A stretch of 64,000 nt of DNA from Acidobacteriota bacterium (GTDB taxonomy: Bacteria > Acidobacteriota > Blastocatellia > Pyrinomonadales > Pyrinomonadaceae). The notes under the pieces are model-generated. The model was not told the origin of the DNA and did no database searches. It saw nothing but the letters and a program-made list of their open reading frames with translations. Location: positions 992,001 to 1,056,000 of the forward strand of contig QQUY01000001.1 of the NCBI GenBank assembly GCA_003385635.1. Reading direction: 5' to 3'. A program made the translations under genes and the position numbers. Numbering within the stretch: position 1 is the first letter of the stretch; every line of letters begins with the position of its first letter. Shown in pieces: positions 33,765 through 42,615 of this stretch.

Positions 33765-35063
33765 TTACTGGATCTTTCGCTGAATTCCTTCGCCGCTGAT
33801 TTCCCGGGAACCGATCTTCGCAGCCTCCTCAGCCTTCTCGAAGGCACGCATAAAATTGCCGCCGAGAACTTTAAGGACATCTTCTTCGGAGTAACCTCGA
33901 CGGAGCATTTCATATGTCACCAGAATGTGATCTTCCGCGCCGTTCATTCCTTCAGGAAGCCACGGAACCCCGTCATAATCCGAGCCGAGACCGACCACGT
34001 CGATCCCTGCAATGTCACGCACGTGGTCTATGTGATCGACGATCCTCGAATAAGGAGGGAAATAAATAGGATTCCTAGAGTAGAGCTCCCGGAGTGCTTT
34101 GTTTCGGCTATCGGCATCATTTTTGAACTTTTCGAGGATCTCTCCTAGTTCTTTTCGGAACTCCGCGTCCAGCTCGCTGTCTTCGTCCAGGTTTCTCTGG
34201 TCCAGGAAGCCCGGATAGAAATTGATCATTATCACCCCGCCGTTCTTCGCAAGCAGTCTGAGAATGTCGTCAGGGACGTTTCTCGGATGATCCGAGAACT
34301 TTCTTGCCGAGGAGTGCGAATAGATCACTGGCGCTGTCGAGATCTCAAACACGTCCCGCATGGTATCGTCAGATACATGCGAAAGATCCACGAGCATCCC
34401 AAGACGGTTCATTTCGCGGACTACATCCTTTCCGAAGTCGCTTAGCCCGCCGTGGGGCCTCTTCGGGCTTCCGTCCTCATTTCGGTCGCAGCACGCGTCG
34501 GCCCAGTTGTTCGTATTGTTGTGGGTCAATGTGATGTACCGGACGCCGAGACGATAGAAATTGCGAAGAGCATATAGCGAGTCTTCGATCGCATGCCCGC
34601 CTTCGATCCCCATTAATGCGGCGACCTTGCCTTCCTTCCTTGCCTTCCTGATGTCGGCAGTCGACACAGCCATCATCATCTTGTCAGGATACTTCTCAGC
34701 CTCGCGATAGACCGTGTCGATCAGGTTCATTGCCCTCGCCATCGCGCCTCCGGTCTGCGCGTATTCAGCGGAAACATAGATCGAAAAGAAGTTTCCCGTG
34801 ATATTGCCGGCCTTCAGCCTCTTAAAGTCGGTGTGAAAAGGCGTTCCTTCGATGTGATACCTTCCGGCCGAATCGGAATTCAGGTCGAATCCCTCATCGT
34901 ACATGGGCGTCGTGACATCGTTGTGACCGTCGACGATCAGCGCACTTCCGTGCAGCTTGAGCGCCTTCTGCCAAAGCGCGGGATCGCCTCCCGCGGGCAT
35001 AGTCTGGGCTGAAGCAGCGACAGAAAAGAGGAGCGAAAGAAATACAGCGAATAAGGATTTCAT
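33765..35063 (-). CDS. Membrane (renal) dipeptidase, family M19
   Basis: 432 residues. A signal peptide (about 1-20, ending VAASAQ) is followed by the metal-binding VDGHNDVTTP, bridging Glu in MGIEGGHAIED, His sites in YSHSSARKFSDHPRNVPDD, and GLGSDYDGVPWLPEG. These are the conserved M19 sites. It cleaves dipeptides, including those with a D-residue, in the periplasm. It is flanked by an S9 peptidase and an amidase on the same strand. Confidence 0.93.
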   Translation of the reverse strand: MKSLFAVFLSLLFSVAASAQTMPAGGDPALWQKALKLHGSALIVDGHNDVTTPMYDEGFDLNSDSAGRYHIEGTPFHTDFKRLKAGNITGNFFSIYVSAEYAQTGGAMARAMNLIDTVYREAEKYPDKMMMAVSTADIRKARKEGKVAALMGIEGGHAIEDSLYALRNFYRLGVRYITLTHNNTNNWADACCDRNEDGSPKRPHGGLSDFGKDVVREMNRLGMLVDLSHVSDDTMRDVFEISTAPVIYSHSSARKFSDHPRNVPDDILRLLAKNGGVIMINFYPGFLDQRNLDEDSELDAEFRKELGEILEKFKNDADSRNKALRELYSRNPIYFPPYSRIVDHIDHVRDIAGIDVVGLGSDYDGVPWLPEGMNGAEDHILVTYEMLRRGYSEEDVLKVLGGNFMRAFEKAEEAAKIGSREISGEGIQRKIQ

Positions 35064-35079
35064 ATCTACTCAGTGATTA

Positions 35080-35121
35080 GGGAAAGAAACAGGAACGGGC
35101 CGACCTCGTCTGCCCGCTCCT
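35080..35121 (-). terminator. Probable terminator after the S9 peptidase gene
   Basis: On the minus strand a 10-bp stem (35121-35112 with 35100-35091, one mismatch) is followed by GTTTCTTTCCC. The loop is 11 bases and the tail only T-rich, so it may be weak. Confidence 0.45.
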
Positions 35122-35188
35122 ACATGCCTGGAACCCGGATCCCGATATCCGGAACTTGCTCCTAAACGGTCAGCTTCTGCCAACCGAT

Positions 35189-35208
35189 AACCTAGGAACT
35201 CGGAACTA
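35189..35208 (-). repeat. Short GTTCC word array at the S9 peptidase stop
   Basis: Minus strand: stop TAG then TTCCGAGTTCCTAGGTT. Short (about 20 bases) but of the same character and placement as the others. Confidence 0.45.
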
Positions 35209-37629
35209 TTTTTCCGCCACCGGTTCTTTCGCGTCCTTCACATATTTGTCCATCCACGTGAACATCTCGTAAAGAGTGTGCTCGATAGACTCGCGGGCGG
35301 CGTAGCCGTGCGATTCGAGGGGTAGCATCACAAGCCTTGCAGTACCTCCGTTGCCCTGGATGGCCGCAAACATCCGCTCTGATTGCATCGGATAAGTTCC
35401 CGAGTTGTTGTCAGCTTCTCCGTGTATCATCAGCATCGGCTCATTGATCTTGTTAGCCGCCATGAATGGCGACAGTTTGAAATAGATCTCGGGTGCCTCC
35501 CAGAAGGAACGTCTTTCGGATTGAAATCCGAAAGGCGTAAGAGTACGGTTGTATGCGCCGCTTCTCGCTATGCCTGCGTTGAAAAGGTCGGATTGCGCCA
35601 GAAGATGTGCCGTCATGAATGCGCCGTAACTATGACCTCCGACACCCACTCGGTTTGGATCGATCACGCCCATCTTGTCTCCCTCGTCGATCGCCGCCTT
35701 CGCAGACGATACAAGCTGTTCGATAAACGTATCGTTCACCGTCAGTGGATCACCAACGATAGGCATAGTCGCGTCGTCGAGAACGGCGTACCCCCGAAGC
35801 ACGAAGAACAAATGCGAGTATCCGCCGATCGAAGTGAACCGGTTGGTAGAGCCCGTCACCTGGCCAGCGGTGTCGGCGTCAGTGTATTCGAGAGGATACG
35901 CCCAAACGATGGCTGGAAGACGCTCGCCTTCCTTGTGACCGGGGGGCAGGTAGAGAGTGAAGGAAAGATCGACGCCGTCCGCCCGCTTGTACTTCACAAG
36001 CTGCTTCTTGATGCCTCGTAGTTGCGGTGTCGGATCCTTAAAATCCGTGATCGGTTTCGAATCCATGGCGATACAGGTCTCGCCAGGAGCACACCTGAAA
36101 TTGAATATGAGATTTGGCGGATCTGTTGATGTCTCTCTCCGAGTGAAGAAGCTCAGCGCTTTGTCATCTGAAAAATCTACGAACGTTTCGAACTCATCGT
36201 CTTCAGACCTGAAAAGCTCGGTGGTCTTCATTCCCTCCAGCTCCATCTTGTTCAGGAACGGGCGATCGCCCTCAGGAGTCGAACCGCGTCCGCTCAGAAA
36301 AACGTAACCGTCCTTCATTAGAACCACGCTTTGTCCGTTCGGAAGGTCCTTCGTGACCGGAGAACCGATGTCGTTGTATCGGTCTCGAATATTCAGGTCC
36401 GAAACTAGTTTCGGGGAGCCCGGATTGCGGTAGTCGACCATATAGATCCGCCTGTGCTGGCGGTCGCGGTCATAGTCGTAAAACCACATCATTCCGCGCG
36501 ACTCGCCGAAGATGCTACCCGAATATCTTTGTTCGACCTTCAAAAGCTCCTTGCCGCCTCCGTTGAACGGCGCAGCGATGGTCATCAACTTGTCGCGCGG
36601 AGATACCTTGTTGCGCGGATCACCTCCGTCCAGAGCCTCCGCCCATACGAGGGTCGCCGGTTCGGTCGGAATCCAGCTATAGCTCCGGGGAGCCGTCGTC
36701 ACGCCCTGGACAGGAAGATTGTCGAGCAGCGGCACGCTGGCGACCTTGTGGACCGGCTTGCCGGATCTGTCCCAGATCTCGACTTCCTGGGGAAAATAAA
36801 AGTATGGGAACAGGTATGAATAGGGCTTCACGACCCGCGAAGTCAGAATGTAGTTACCATCCGGTGAGACCTCATTCTCCCGGTAGATCGCAGGATTGCC
36901 GATCGTCGTGGTCTTACCGTCCAGCGAAACAATGGCAAGCTGGGATGTTGTGTAGTAGTCAAAGAGCGCTTCGTCAACGGGCGAGGCGAGCAGGTCCTGA
37001 AAGGTCCTGATAGCAGCTTTTCTTCCCGAAGTCTCCTGAATGTTCGGTCCTTTGGGAACACCCGAAGCCTTTGGTGCAGCCCCCCTGTTCTTCGGCACCA
37101 GGTTGACGATCAGCGAGCGCTGGTCAGGCATCCACCGGAAGTTGCCAAGAGTCGTGTTCACCAGAACATCCTTGATCTTAGTAGCCTTTGCCGTTTCAGT
37201 GTCGATTATCCAAAGCTCGATCCCGTTCTCGGCAATGTTCCCAGCGGCGATGTATTTGCCGTCAGTCGTCCATCGGGGAGTGATGATACGTGCACCTTCA
37301 GGCAGCGCGACCGTTGTTTCCCGCCCGCTCTTAATGTCCTTGAACGAAAGACCGCTGAAATAGAACTGTCGGTGATCAGAATTAGTGTTCGGATTGATCC
37401 GGAGGCCTGCGAGTCGAAGCATAGGCTCAGCCAGATCGGAGATCGGCGGATACCTCACCGGCTCAAGAAGCGCGATCTTGTCCTTCGCCGGACTGATGGA
37501 CGGAATCGGCGTCAAGGGAGCGTTCAGGATGTCCAGGATCTCCTTCGGAGGTTTCTTGTAGCCTTGTGCAAGAATCGCCGGAGCGATCAAAAGGGACAGC
37601 AGGATCAAAGAGAATACTTTTCTGATCAT
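35206..37629 (-). CDS. Exported S9-family peptidase (glutamyl endopeptidase-like)
   Basis: 807 residues from ATG 37629, chosen because GGAAGGA lies just upstream and a signal peptide (MIRKVFSLILLSLLIAPA...) follows. The N-terminal beta-propeller begins YKKPPKEILDILNAP and has SISPAKDKIALLEP, the start typical of the plant-like glutamyl endopeptidase group (S9D). The C-terminal hydrolase domain shows catalytic GGHSYGAFM (Ser), HGEADNN (Asp) and LESHGY (His). All three are present. It would cut peptides in the periplasm or outside the cell. Confidence 0.9.
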   Translation of the reverse strand: MIRKVFSLILLSLLIAPAILAQGYKKPPKEILDILNAPLTPIPSISPAKDKIALLEPVRYPPISDLAEPMLRLAGLRINPNTNSDHRQFYFSGLSFKDIKSGRETTVALPEGARIITPRWTTDGKYIAAGNIAENGIELWIIDTETAKATKIKDVLVNTTLGNFRWMPDQRSLIVNLVPKNRGAAPKASGVPKGPNIQETSGRKAAIRTFQDLLASPVDEALFDYYTTSQLAIVSLDGKTTTIGNPAIYRENEVSPDGNYILTSRVVKPYSYLFPYFYFPQEVEIWDRSGKPVHKVASVPLLDNLPVQGVTTAPRSYSWIPTEPATLVWAEALDGGDPRNKVSPRDKLMTIAAPFNGGGKELLKVEQRYSGSIFGESRGMMWFYDYDRDRQHRRIYMVDYRNPGSPKLVSDLNIRDRYNDIGSPVTKDLPNGQSVVLMKDGYVFLSGRGSTPEGDRPFLNKMELEGMKTTELFRSEDDEFETFVDFSDDKALSFFTRRETSTDPPNLIFNFRCAPGETCIAMDSKPITDFKDPTPQLRGIKKQLVKYKRADGVDLSFTLYLPPGHKEGERLPAIVWAYPLEYTDADTAGQVTGSTNRFTSIGGYSHLFFVLRGYAVLDDATMPIVGDPLTVNDTFIEQLVSSAKAAIDEGDKMGVIDPNRVGVGGHSYGAFMTAHLLAQSDLFNAGIARSGAYNRTLTPFGFQSERRSFWEAPEIYFKLSPFMAANKINEPMLMIHGEADNNSGTYPMQSERMFAAIQGNGGTARLVMLPLESHGYAARESIEHTLYEMFTWMDKYVKDAKEPVAEK

Positions 37630-37681
37630 TTTTTTCTTCCTTCCAGTGAAATGTTTGAACTTAAAAACCATAAATTGCCGA

Positions 37682-38635
37682 TTACCTTGGCGGTGATATC
37701 GCGTGCAAAACCCTGCGCGCTATTCCGGGAATGACGCCGATCGTCTTCGCGTGATTCTCGGTGAAAACCACAATCACGATCTTTTTGCCGTCGGGGGTTT
37801 CAACGTACGCCGCATCGTGTCGTGTTTTCGAGGTCCAGCCTTCCTTCGACCAAAGCCTCATTCCCCGTGAGAGGGCGTGAGATATGAACTCGCGTTCGTC
37901 CGGGTTTTTGACGGGCTTCTCCCAATCCTTGTGCATCAGCCGAAGCATCTCACGACTCCTTTCAGGGGAGACCGCGCGACCTGTCGCTATTTCCGCCAGC
38001 AGCCTTGCCGCAGCATCAGTTGTTAGCATGTTGCGGTTCTCGCCTCTGTAGTTCCGGAACTGCTGCTCTACTCCATACGCGTCTTCGCAAAAGGTCTTCT
38101 GATTTACGTTAATGCCGTTGTATCCGAGAGTCCGAAAGTAGCGGTTCACGGAGTTTCTTTTCTCTGCCCAGATTCTAAACGTGTTCTCATCGAGCTCTCC
38201 TCCGCTCGACGTATCCGTCAGCTCATCAAGAATGTAACCTGTTGCGTCGTTTGAAGAAACGACGATCATATCCGCCAGGCCGCGTTCAACTTCTCCTTTT
38301 ATTTTCAGTTTTCCATCGGCCTCCCATTGATGGATGGCGGCCAGGTAGAACATCTTGACGACGCTCGCAGGGTAAATTGGAACGTTCCCCCTGTAGCTAG
38401 CGGCAACGATATTTGCACCGGTCGTCAGATCGACCGCAGTGACGGCGATCTCGTCTTCCTTTAAGCCGATCTCACTGAATTCATCTATTGTCTCCGCAAC
38501 GGCTTTTTTCAAGATCAGCTCGAGCCGATCGTCGTGAACAGCGAACGGAATGGACTTTGTGGACTGGCCGTGTACACAAATGCACAGGAGGCAGACAAGC
38601 AGCAAAGCCTTGAAACAGGAATAGCTGGAATTCAT
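37682..38635 (-). CDS. Exported serine hydrolase of the class A beta-lactamase/transpeptidase fold
   Basis: 317 residues from ATG 38635 (TTG 38653 also in frame). A signal peptide ends near CVHGQ. The SxxK motif is YPASVVKMF. The second motif is SSNDATG (S-N-D), close to the SDN of class A enzymes. The third, usually KTG, is not clear; WTSKTRHDAAYV is its likely counterpart. It could be a beta-lactamase, a D,D-peptidase or an unspecific serine hydrolase; I would not predict antibiotic resistance. It is divergent to an amino-acid permease. Confidence 0.8.
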   Translation of the reverse strand: MNSSYSCFKALLLVCLLCICVHGQSTKSIPFAVHDDRLELILKKAVAETIDEFSEIGLKEDEIAVTAVDLTTGANIVAASYRGNVPIYPASVVKMFYLAAIHQWEADGKLKIKGEVERGLADMIVVSSNDATGYILDELTDTSSGGELDENTFRIWAEKRNSVNRYFRTLGYNGINVNQKTFCEDAYGVEQQFRNYRGENRNMLTTDAAARLLAEIATGRAVSPERSREMLRLMHKDWEKPVKNPDEREFISHALSRGMRLWSKEGWTSKTRHDAAYVETPDGKKIVIVVFTENHAKTIGVIPGIARRVLHAISPPR

Positions 38636-38659
38636 CGCAGGTTCTGGGTTCAACTAGTC

Positions 38660-38688
38660 TTTACCGGGGATTGCCAAAAGAGTATAAA
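38660..38688 (+). promoter_or_regulatory. Putative sigma70 promoter of the amino-acid permease gene
   Basis: TTTACC (38660-38665), 17-bp spacer, TATAAA (38683-38688), 40 bases before ATG 38728. Confidence 0.45.
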
Positions 38689-38727
38689 CGAAAAGCGTTA
38701 TCGCAAGAAGCCTCACTGATCATCATT

Positions 38728-40029
38728 ATGCGCGAAGAAAAACTTGTCCGTGGTATCGGCCGTTGGGACCTCATTGCGATCGCCGTAAATACAGTCGTCG
38801 GTGCCGGGATCTTTGGTCTGCCTTCGGAAGTGGCCCGCCTGATAGGGAGCTACAGCATCATCGCGTTCTTCGCGTGCTCCATCGTGATCGCGCTTTTCAC
38901 CCTGTGCTTCGCGGAGGTGAGCAGCCGCTTCAGAACCACAGGCGGAAGCTACTTGTATGCGAGGCGAGCCTTTGGGTCTTTCGTCGGATTCGAGGCCGGC
39001 TGGCTATTCTGGATAACTAGGCTAACTGCGTTCGGAGCCAATGGAAATGTCCTGGTTTCGTACCTTGGATATTTCTATGAGCCGGTAACGGAGGGTGTGC
39101 TTAGAGTTCTGATCCTTGCGCTCATCGTGATCGCTTTCGGCTGGATCAATATCGTCGGCGTGAAGCAGTCGGTGCTCGCGACGAACATCCTGACAATCGG
39201 CAAGCTGACGCCTCTTCTGTTCTTCGTAGTCGCGGGGATCTTCTTCATCGAACCGGGAGCCTTTACATTTGGCGAAATGCCCGAGATATCCGCTTTCGGG
39301 ACGGCCGTTCTTGTACTTCTCTATGCATTTGTAGGTTTTGAGTCAGCGGTCATTCCGGCCGGTGAGTTGAAAGACCCGGAAAGGAATGCTCCATTCGGAC
39401 TCCTGACCGCCATAGGGATCATCGTCGCCCTGTACATCCTGATCCAGGTGGTTGCGATGGGAACCCTGCCTGAACTAGCCGGCTCCAGAAGGCCCCTTGC
39501 GGATTCTGCGGAGATGTTCCTCGGTTCCTTTGGCGCCGGCCTGATCGCGATCGGTGCGATCATCTCCATTCTTGGAAATCTAAATGTCGGCCTGCTATCC
39601 GCAAGCCGGTTGCTGTTTGCCATCAGCGAGCAGAAGGATCTTCCATACTTCATTTCGAGAACGCACGAGAAATTCCGGACTCCGCACATTGCCGTCGCCG
39701 CAACCTCGACGATAGTGTTCATCTTCGGCGCCATGAGCACATTTGTTTCGGCTTTGACGATCAGCACAGTCACGCGGCTCTGCGTTTACGCCCTGACATT
39801 CGCCGCACTTCCGATCTTTCGAAGGAGAAGAGAATTGACGGATGCGCAGGGCTACAGCGTCCCTGGCGGAGACATTCTTGCTGTAGTCTCGATCGCGCTG
39901 ATCGCCTGCCTTTTCTTCTTTGTGAATCTCGCAGATCTAGTTCAACTGGCTGCAGTCTCCGTCCTTGGCGCTGTGCTATACTTCGCGAACAAGATCTTCT
40001 CGAACAAGGACTCCGGTGACGAAGCGTAA
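38728..40029 (+). CDS. APC-family amino-acid permease
   Basis: 433 residues from ATG 38728. About 12 transmembrane helices. The first helix holds NTVVGAGIFGLPS, the substrate-binding kink of the APC family, and the fold continues through VGFESAVIPAGELKDPERNAP. It would import amino acids across the inner membrane. It lies next to a set of exported peptidases, so it may take up their products. Specificity is not readable. Confidence 0.92.
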   Translation: MREEKLVRGIGRWDLIAIAVNTVVGAGIFGLPSEVARLIGSYSIIAFFACSIVIALFTLCFAEVSSRFRTTGGSYLYARRAFGSFVGFEAGWLFWITRLTAFGANGNVLVSYLGYFYEPVTEGVLRVLILALIVIAFGWINIVGVKQSVLATNILTIGKLTPLLFFVVAGIFFIEPGAFTFGEMPEISAFGTAVLVLLYAFVGFESAVIPAGELKDPERNAPFGLLTAIGIIVALYILIQVVAMGTLPELAGSRRPLADSAEMFLGSFGAGLIAIGAIISILGNLNVGLLSASRLLFAISEQKDLPYFISRTHEKFRTPHIAVAATSTIVFIFGAMSTFVSALTISTVTRLCVYALTFAALPIFRRRRELTDAQGYSVPGGDILAVVSIALIACLFFFVNLADLVQLAAVSVLGAVLYFANKIFSNKDSGDEA

Positions 40030-40091
40030 AGCCGTCATTTCAAGCTGTTTAGGAGTCATCTGTCAGCCGTACATTTCGGAGGGTTCACCCA

Positions 40092-40601
40092 ATGTATATT
40101 GTGCCGGGGATGAAGCTCATCCCGCAGCCTTTGAACATGGCGTGCTGGTATGCCAGCACGCAGATGCTTATACACTGGAAGATGGAGCAGAGGCAGATGT
40201 CCTTTGCCAATCTTATCCCGCCCGAGCACGACGCTGAATGCGCCAAATTAAGAGACGACAACAAGGGAATCAACAACCCGCAGATAGTCGCGATGGCGAA
40301 AAGGATCGGGCTGAAGGCAGTCCCCCCGCTCTCACCTACAGCCGGCGCTATTGAAGGGTGGTTGAAGCAGTATGGTCCTTTGTGGGTTAACGGCAGGAGG
40401 CATATCGTCGTGATGGCTGGGATCATGTATCTGCCTATAATCGGGCATCAAGTGTTGGTATATGACCCTTGGCCGCCCACGATCGGAAAGATTGAATGGC
40501 GAGACCTTGGCGACTGGTATTTTAACGGTTCATCCGCAAGTACCAGGGACACAAGTGCAAGCGTAGAGGCAGTGTTTCTTTATTGCCCGGACGATCTCTG
40601 A
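40092..40601 (+). CDS. Papain-like cysteine protease (AvrRpt2/C39-like)
   Basis: 169 residues with a good Shine-Dalgarno (GGAGGG, 7 bases before ATG). Catalytic Cys is in NMACWYASTQML, His in GRRHIVVMAG and Asp/Asn in VYDPWPPT, the order and spacing of the papain-like family that includes plant-pathogen AvrRpt2. No signal peptide is visible, so it may act in the cytosol or be exported by a secretion system. Its end overlaps the end of convergent coaX by 22 bases. Confidence 0.78.
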   Translation: MYIVPGMKLIPQPLNMACWYASTQMLIHWKMEQRQMSFANLIPPEHDAECAKLRDDNKGINNPQIVAMAKRIGLKAVPPLSPTAGAIEGWLKQYGPLWVNGRRHIVVMAGIMYLPIIGHQVLVYDPWPPTIGKIEWRDLGDWYFNGSSASTRDTSASVEAVFLYCPDDL

Positions 40602-41350
40602 TCGCTCGAGTTCCTTCGATGCACTGAAACGATACCTTCTAGGACCAAATATGGTTCTACTGCTTCGATCATCTCGGAGTTCTCGAATACGACCGTAGCA
40701 TCGCCTCCCGTCGCGATCACACGCGCACCAGGTGCAAACACTTCTTTCATCCGCCTGATCATTCCATCAGACATCGCAGCAATTCCGTTGATCACTCCCG
40801 AATAGATCGACGAGGCCGTCGAATTGCCGATCAGCGGTGCATCCTTTTCGGGTTTAAGGTCGGGGAGTTTCGCAGTATTTCTATGCAAAGACCCGAGTTG
40901 GGTCATTATGCCCGGTGCGATAAGTCCGCCTCTGTAGACAAGCGACTCATCCACCAGATCGATCGTGATCGCCGTCCCGAAGTCACAAACGATGCATGGA
41001 GCTCCGATAGTTTCTACCGCCGCTGCGGCGGCAAGCAGCCTGTCGAGTCCGCAGTCTTCCGGCGGATCGTAATCGATCTCAAAACCGAAGTTGTTCGAGT
41101 GATCTACAATGAACGGCTCTTCACCTGTCAGCAGATATGCGGCTTTGCGGAAATCAGTAGTGGGGCCGGCGGATACGGAAGAGATCGCGACATCTTCCAC
41201 CGTTATTGTAAGTTCGGTCGAGATTCGTTCAACGAGTTCGTCGACTCCCGACCAGGAACCGTGAGGGATCCGGAACGAATGCTCGATACCGGACCTCCCG
41301 AAAGTCCCGCACTTGGCGGACGAATTACCTATGTCTATCGCGAGGAACAT
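40580..41350 (-). CDS. coaX: Type III pantothenate kinase
   Basis: 256 residues from ATG 41350. ASKHA-fold kinase: FLAIDIGNSSAKCG (phosphate 1), CIVCDFGTAITIDLV (phosphate 2), GGLIAPGIMTQL and VIATGGDATVVF (adenosine). It starts coenzyme A synthesis by phosphorylating pantothenate and is not inhibited by CoA, unlike type I. birA and coaX, often neighbours, share the strand here with one small gene between. coaD is at 21 kb. Confidence 0.94.
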   Translation of the reverse strand: MFLAIDIGNSSAKCGTFGRSGIEHSFRIPHGSWSGVDELVERISTELTITVEDVAISSVSAGPTTDFRKAAYLLTGEEPFIVDHSNNFGFEIDYDPPEDCGLDRLLAAAAAVETIGAPCIVCDFGTAITIDLVDESLVYRGGLIAPGIMTQLGSLHRNTAKLPDLKPEKDAPLIGNSTASSIYSGVINGIAAMSDGMIRRMKEVFAPGARVIATGGDATVVFENSEMIEAVEPYLVLEGIVSVHRRNSSDQRSSGQ

Positions 41351-41413
41351 ACCGGCAAACAAAAAAGCGGCGGTTAAATGCCACTTCTCAGATAACCCAG
41401 ATATTACTGCCGA

Positions 41414-41785
41414 TCAGCCCTTGAGGGGAAGGCCGTCATACACGACGTTCCAGCCATTCTTCCGGCTTGTGTTTAGACTCTTCGAAAACCACTCCTCAGC
41501 CTTCACCGGATCGTCATAGATCTGAACCGCGGGAGCTTCTTCACGAGGGTCGACACGGCAGATCGCGCCTCCCTGATCGGCGGTCTTTAGGCACAGAAGC
41601 GCGATCATCTGGTCTTTCGAAAGCACAGCTGTGCGTACCTTCGGGTCGGTCAGCTCAAAAGGGGTGGCAGAAGGGAATTCGCTCTCAAGCTCGGCCTCAA
41701 GGTCATCGAACTCAGACTCGAAATCTTCGAGTTCATCCTCGATGTCATTCAAATGTTGTTCAAAATCGTCGTAATCAGATGTCAT
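41414..41785 (-). CDS. Acidic coiled-coil hypothetical protein
   Basis: 123 residues from ATG 41785 (TTG 41800 in frame). The first ~45 residues are highly acidic and helical (DDFEQHLNDIEDELEDFESE). The rest is a compact alpha/beta segment (TAVLSKDQMIALLCLKT, IYDDPVKAEEWFSKSL). I do not recognise the family. It sits between birA and coaX on the same strand, 50 and 63 bases away. Confidence 0.65.
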   Translation of the reverse strand: MTSDYDDFEQHLNDIEDELEDFESEFDDLEAELESEFPSATPFELTDPKVRTAVLSKDQMIALLCLKTADQGGAICRVDPREEAPAVQIYDDPVKAEEWFSKSLNTSRKNGWNVVYDGLPLKG

Positions 41786-41835
41786 GTGAATATCGCTCAA
41801 CTACAATCTTACCCCTTTATTCTTGCACACGCGGG

Positions 41836-42609
41836 TTAATTTCCATAGGCGGTTTGTCTGATCGAGGTGACATCACCTGCCTTTACTATCACCTCGCCCG
41901 TCGGGGTGCTTACGATAAGCCCCCCTGTTTCGAGATCGATTCCTTGAGTTGTTCCTTCGAACGGGCCCGTGTCCAATTCGGCCCTTACCGCCTTGCCTTT
42001 GCTCCAGGTGGAACGCTCTGACCAATCTTCAAGCACTTCAAGCCTTCCGACATTGTTCGAAAGCTTGTCGCAGTAACGGAAAAGGCCTCTGACAAGGGAA
42101 CTGATCAACTCTTCACGGTCGGACTTTCTGCCTGTCTCCTGTTCTACTGAGGTCGCCGTGTCCCCGATCGCGTCAGAGATATCTGCGCGCAGCAGGTTTA
42201 TTCCGATTCCGATCACAACGGCCATTCCGTCCTGCGTTTTTACAGCTTCGCACAAGATCCCGCAGATCTTTTTGTTGTCTTTCAAAAGATCGTTTGGCCA
42301 CTTGATATCAGCTCTGATGTCGTAAAGTTCGCGCAATGTCTCGTGCACGGCAACGGCTGCTGCAAGTGTGACCAGCGGAATCTTTTCCTGGGGGATGTCA
42401 GGTCGGAGCAACGCACTGAGATAGAGGCCCGAATCTTTGTTTGAAACCCATTCCCGTCCGTTTCGCCCTTTTCCGGCGGTTTGCTCCCGGGCGACTACGC
42501 ACAAGCCTTCGGAGGCGCCTCTCTTCGCCTGAGACAATGCCTCTGTGTTGGTCGACGGCAGGGAGTCAAAATAAAGGACCCGCACCTCTCGTTCGGATCT
42601 GTATTTCAC
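41836..42609 (-). CDS. birA: Biotin-[acetyl-CoA carboxylase] ligase (no DNA-binding domain)
   Basis: 257 residues from GTG 42609. Ligase motifs are STNTEAL, AREQTAGKGRNGREW (the biotinyl-AMP loop), IKWPNDLL and VVIGIGINLL, then a small C-terminal SH3-like domain. The N-terminal winged-helix found in E. coli BirA is absent, so it modifies the biotin carrier but should not repress biotin genes. It lies 6 bases after egtD and is probably co-transcribed. Confidence 0.92.
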   Translation of the reverse strand: MKYRSEREVRVLYFDSLPSTNTEALSQAKRGASEGLCVVAREQTAGKGRNGREWVSNKDSGLYLSALLRPDIPQEKIPLVTLAAAVAVHETLRELYDIRADIKWPNDLLKDNKKICGILCEAVKTQDGMAVVIGIGINLLRADISDAIGDTATSVEQETGRKSDREELISSLVRGLFRYCDKLSNNVGRLEVLEDWSERSTWSKGKAVRAELDTGPFEGTTQGIDLETGGLIVSTPTGEVIVKAGDVTSIRQTAYGN

Positions 42610-42615
42610 TTCAAA

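Noticed and set aside
37682..38635. True antibiotic-resistance beta-lactamase
   Set aside because: Only SxxK and an SND-like site are clear; the KTG site is not, so resistance cannot be claimed.
41467..42021. Plus-strand open frame of 184 residues opposite birA
   Set aside because: It overlaps birA and the small acidic gene on the minus strand and has no motif.
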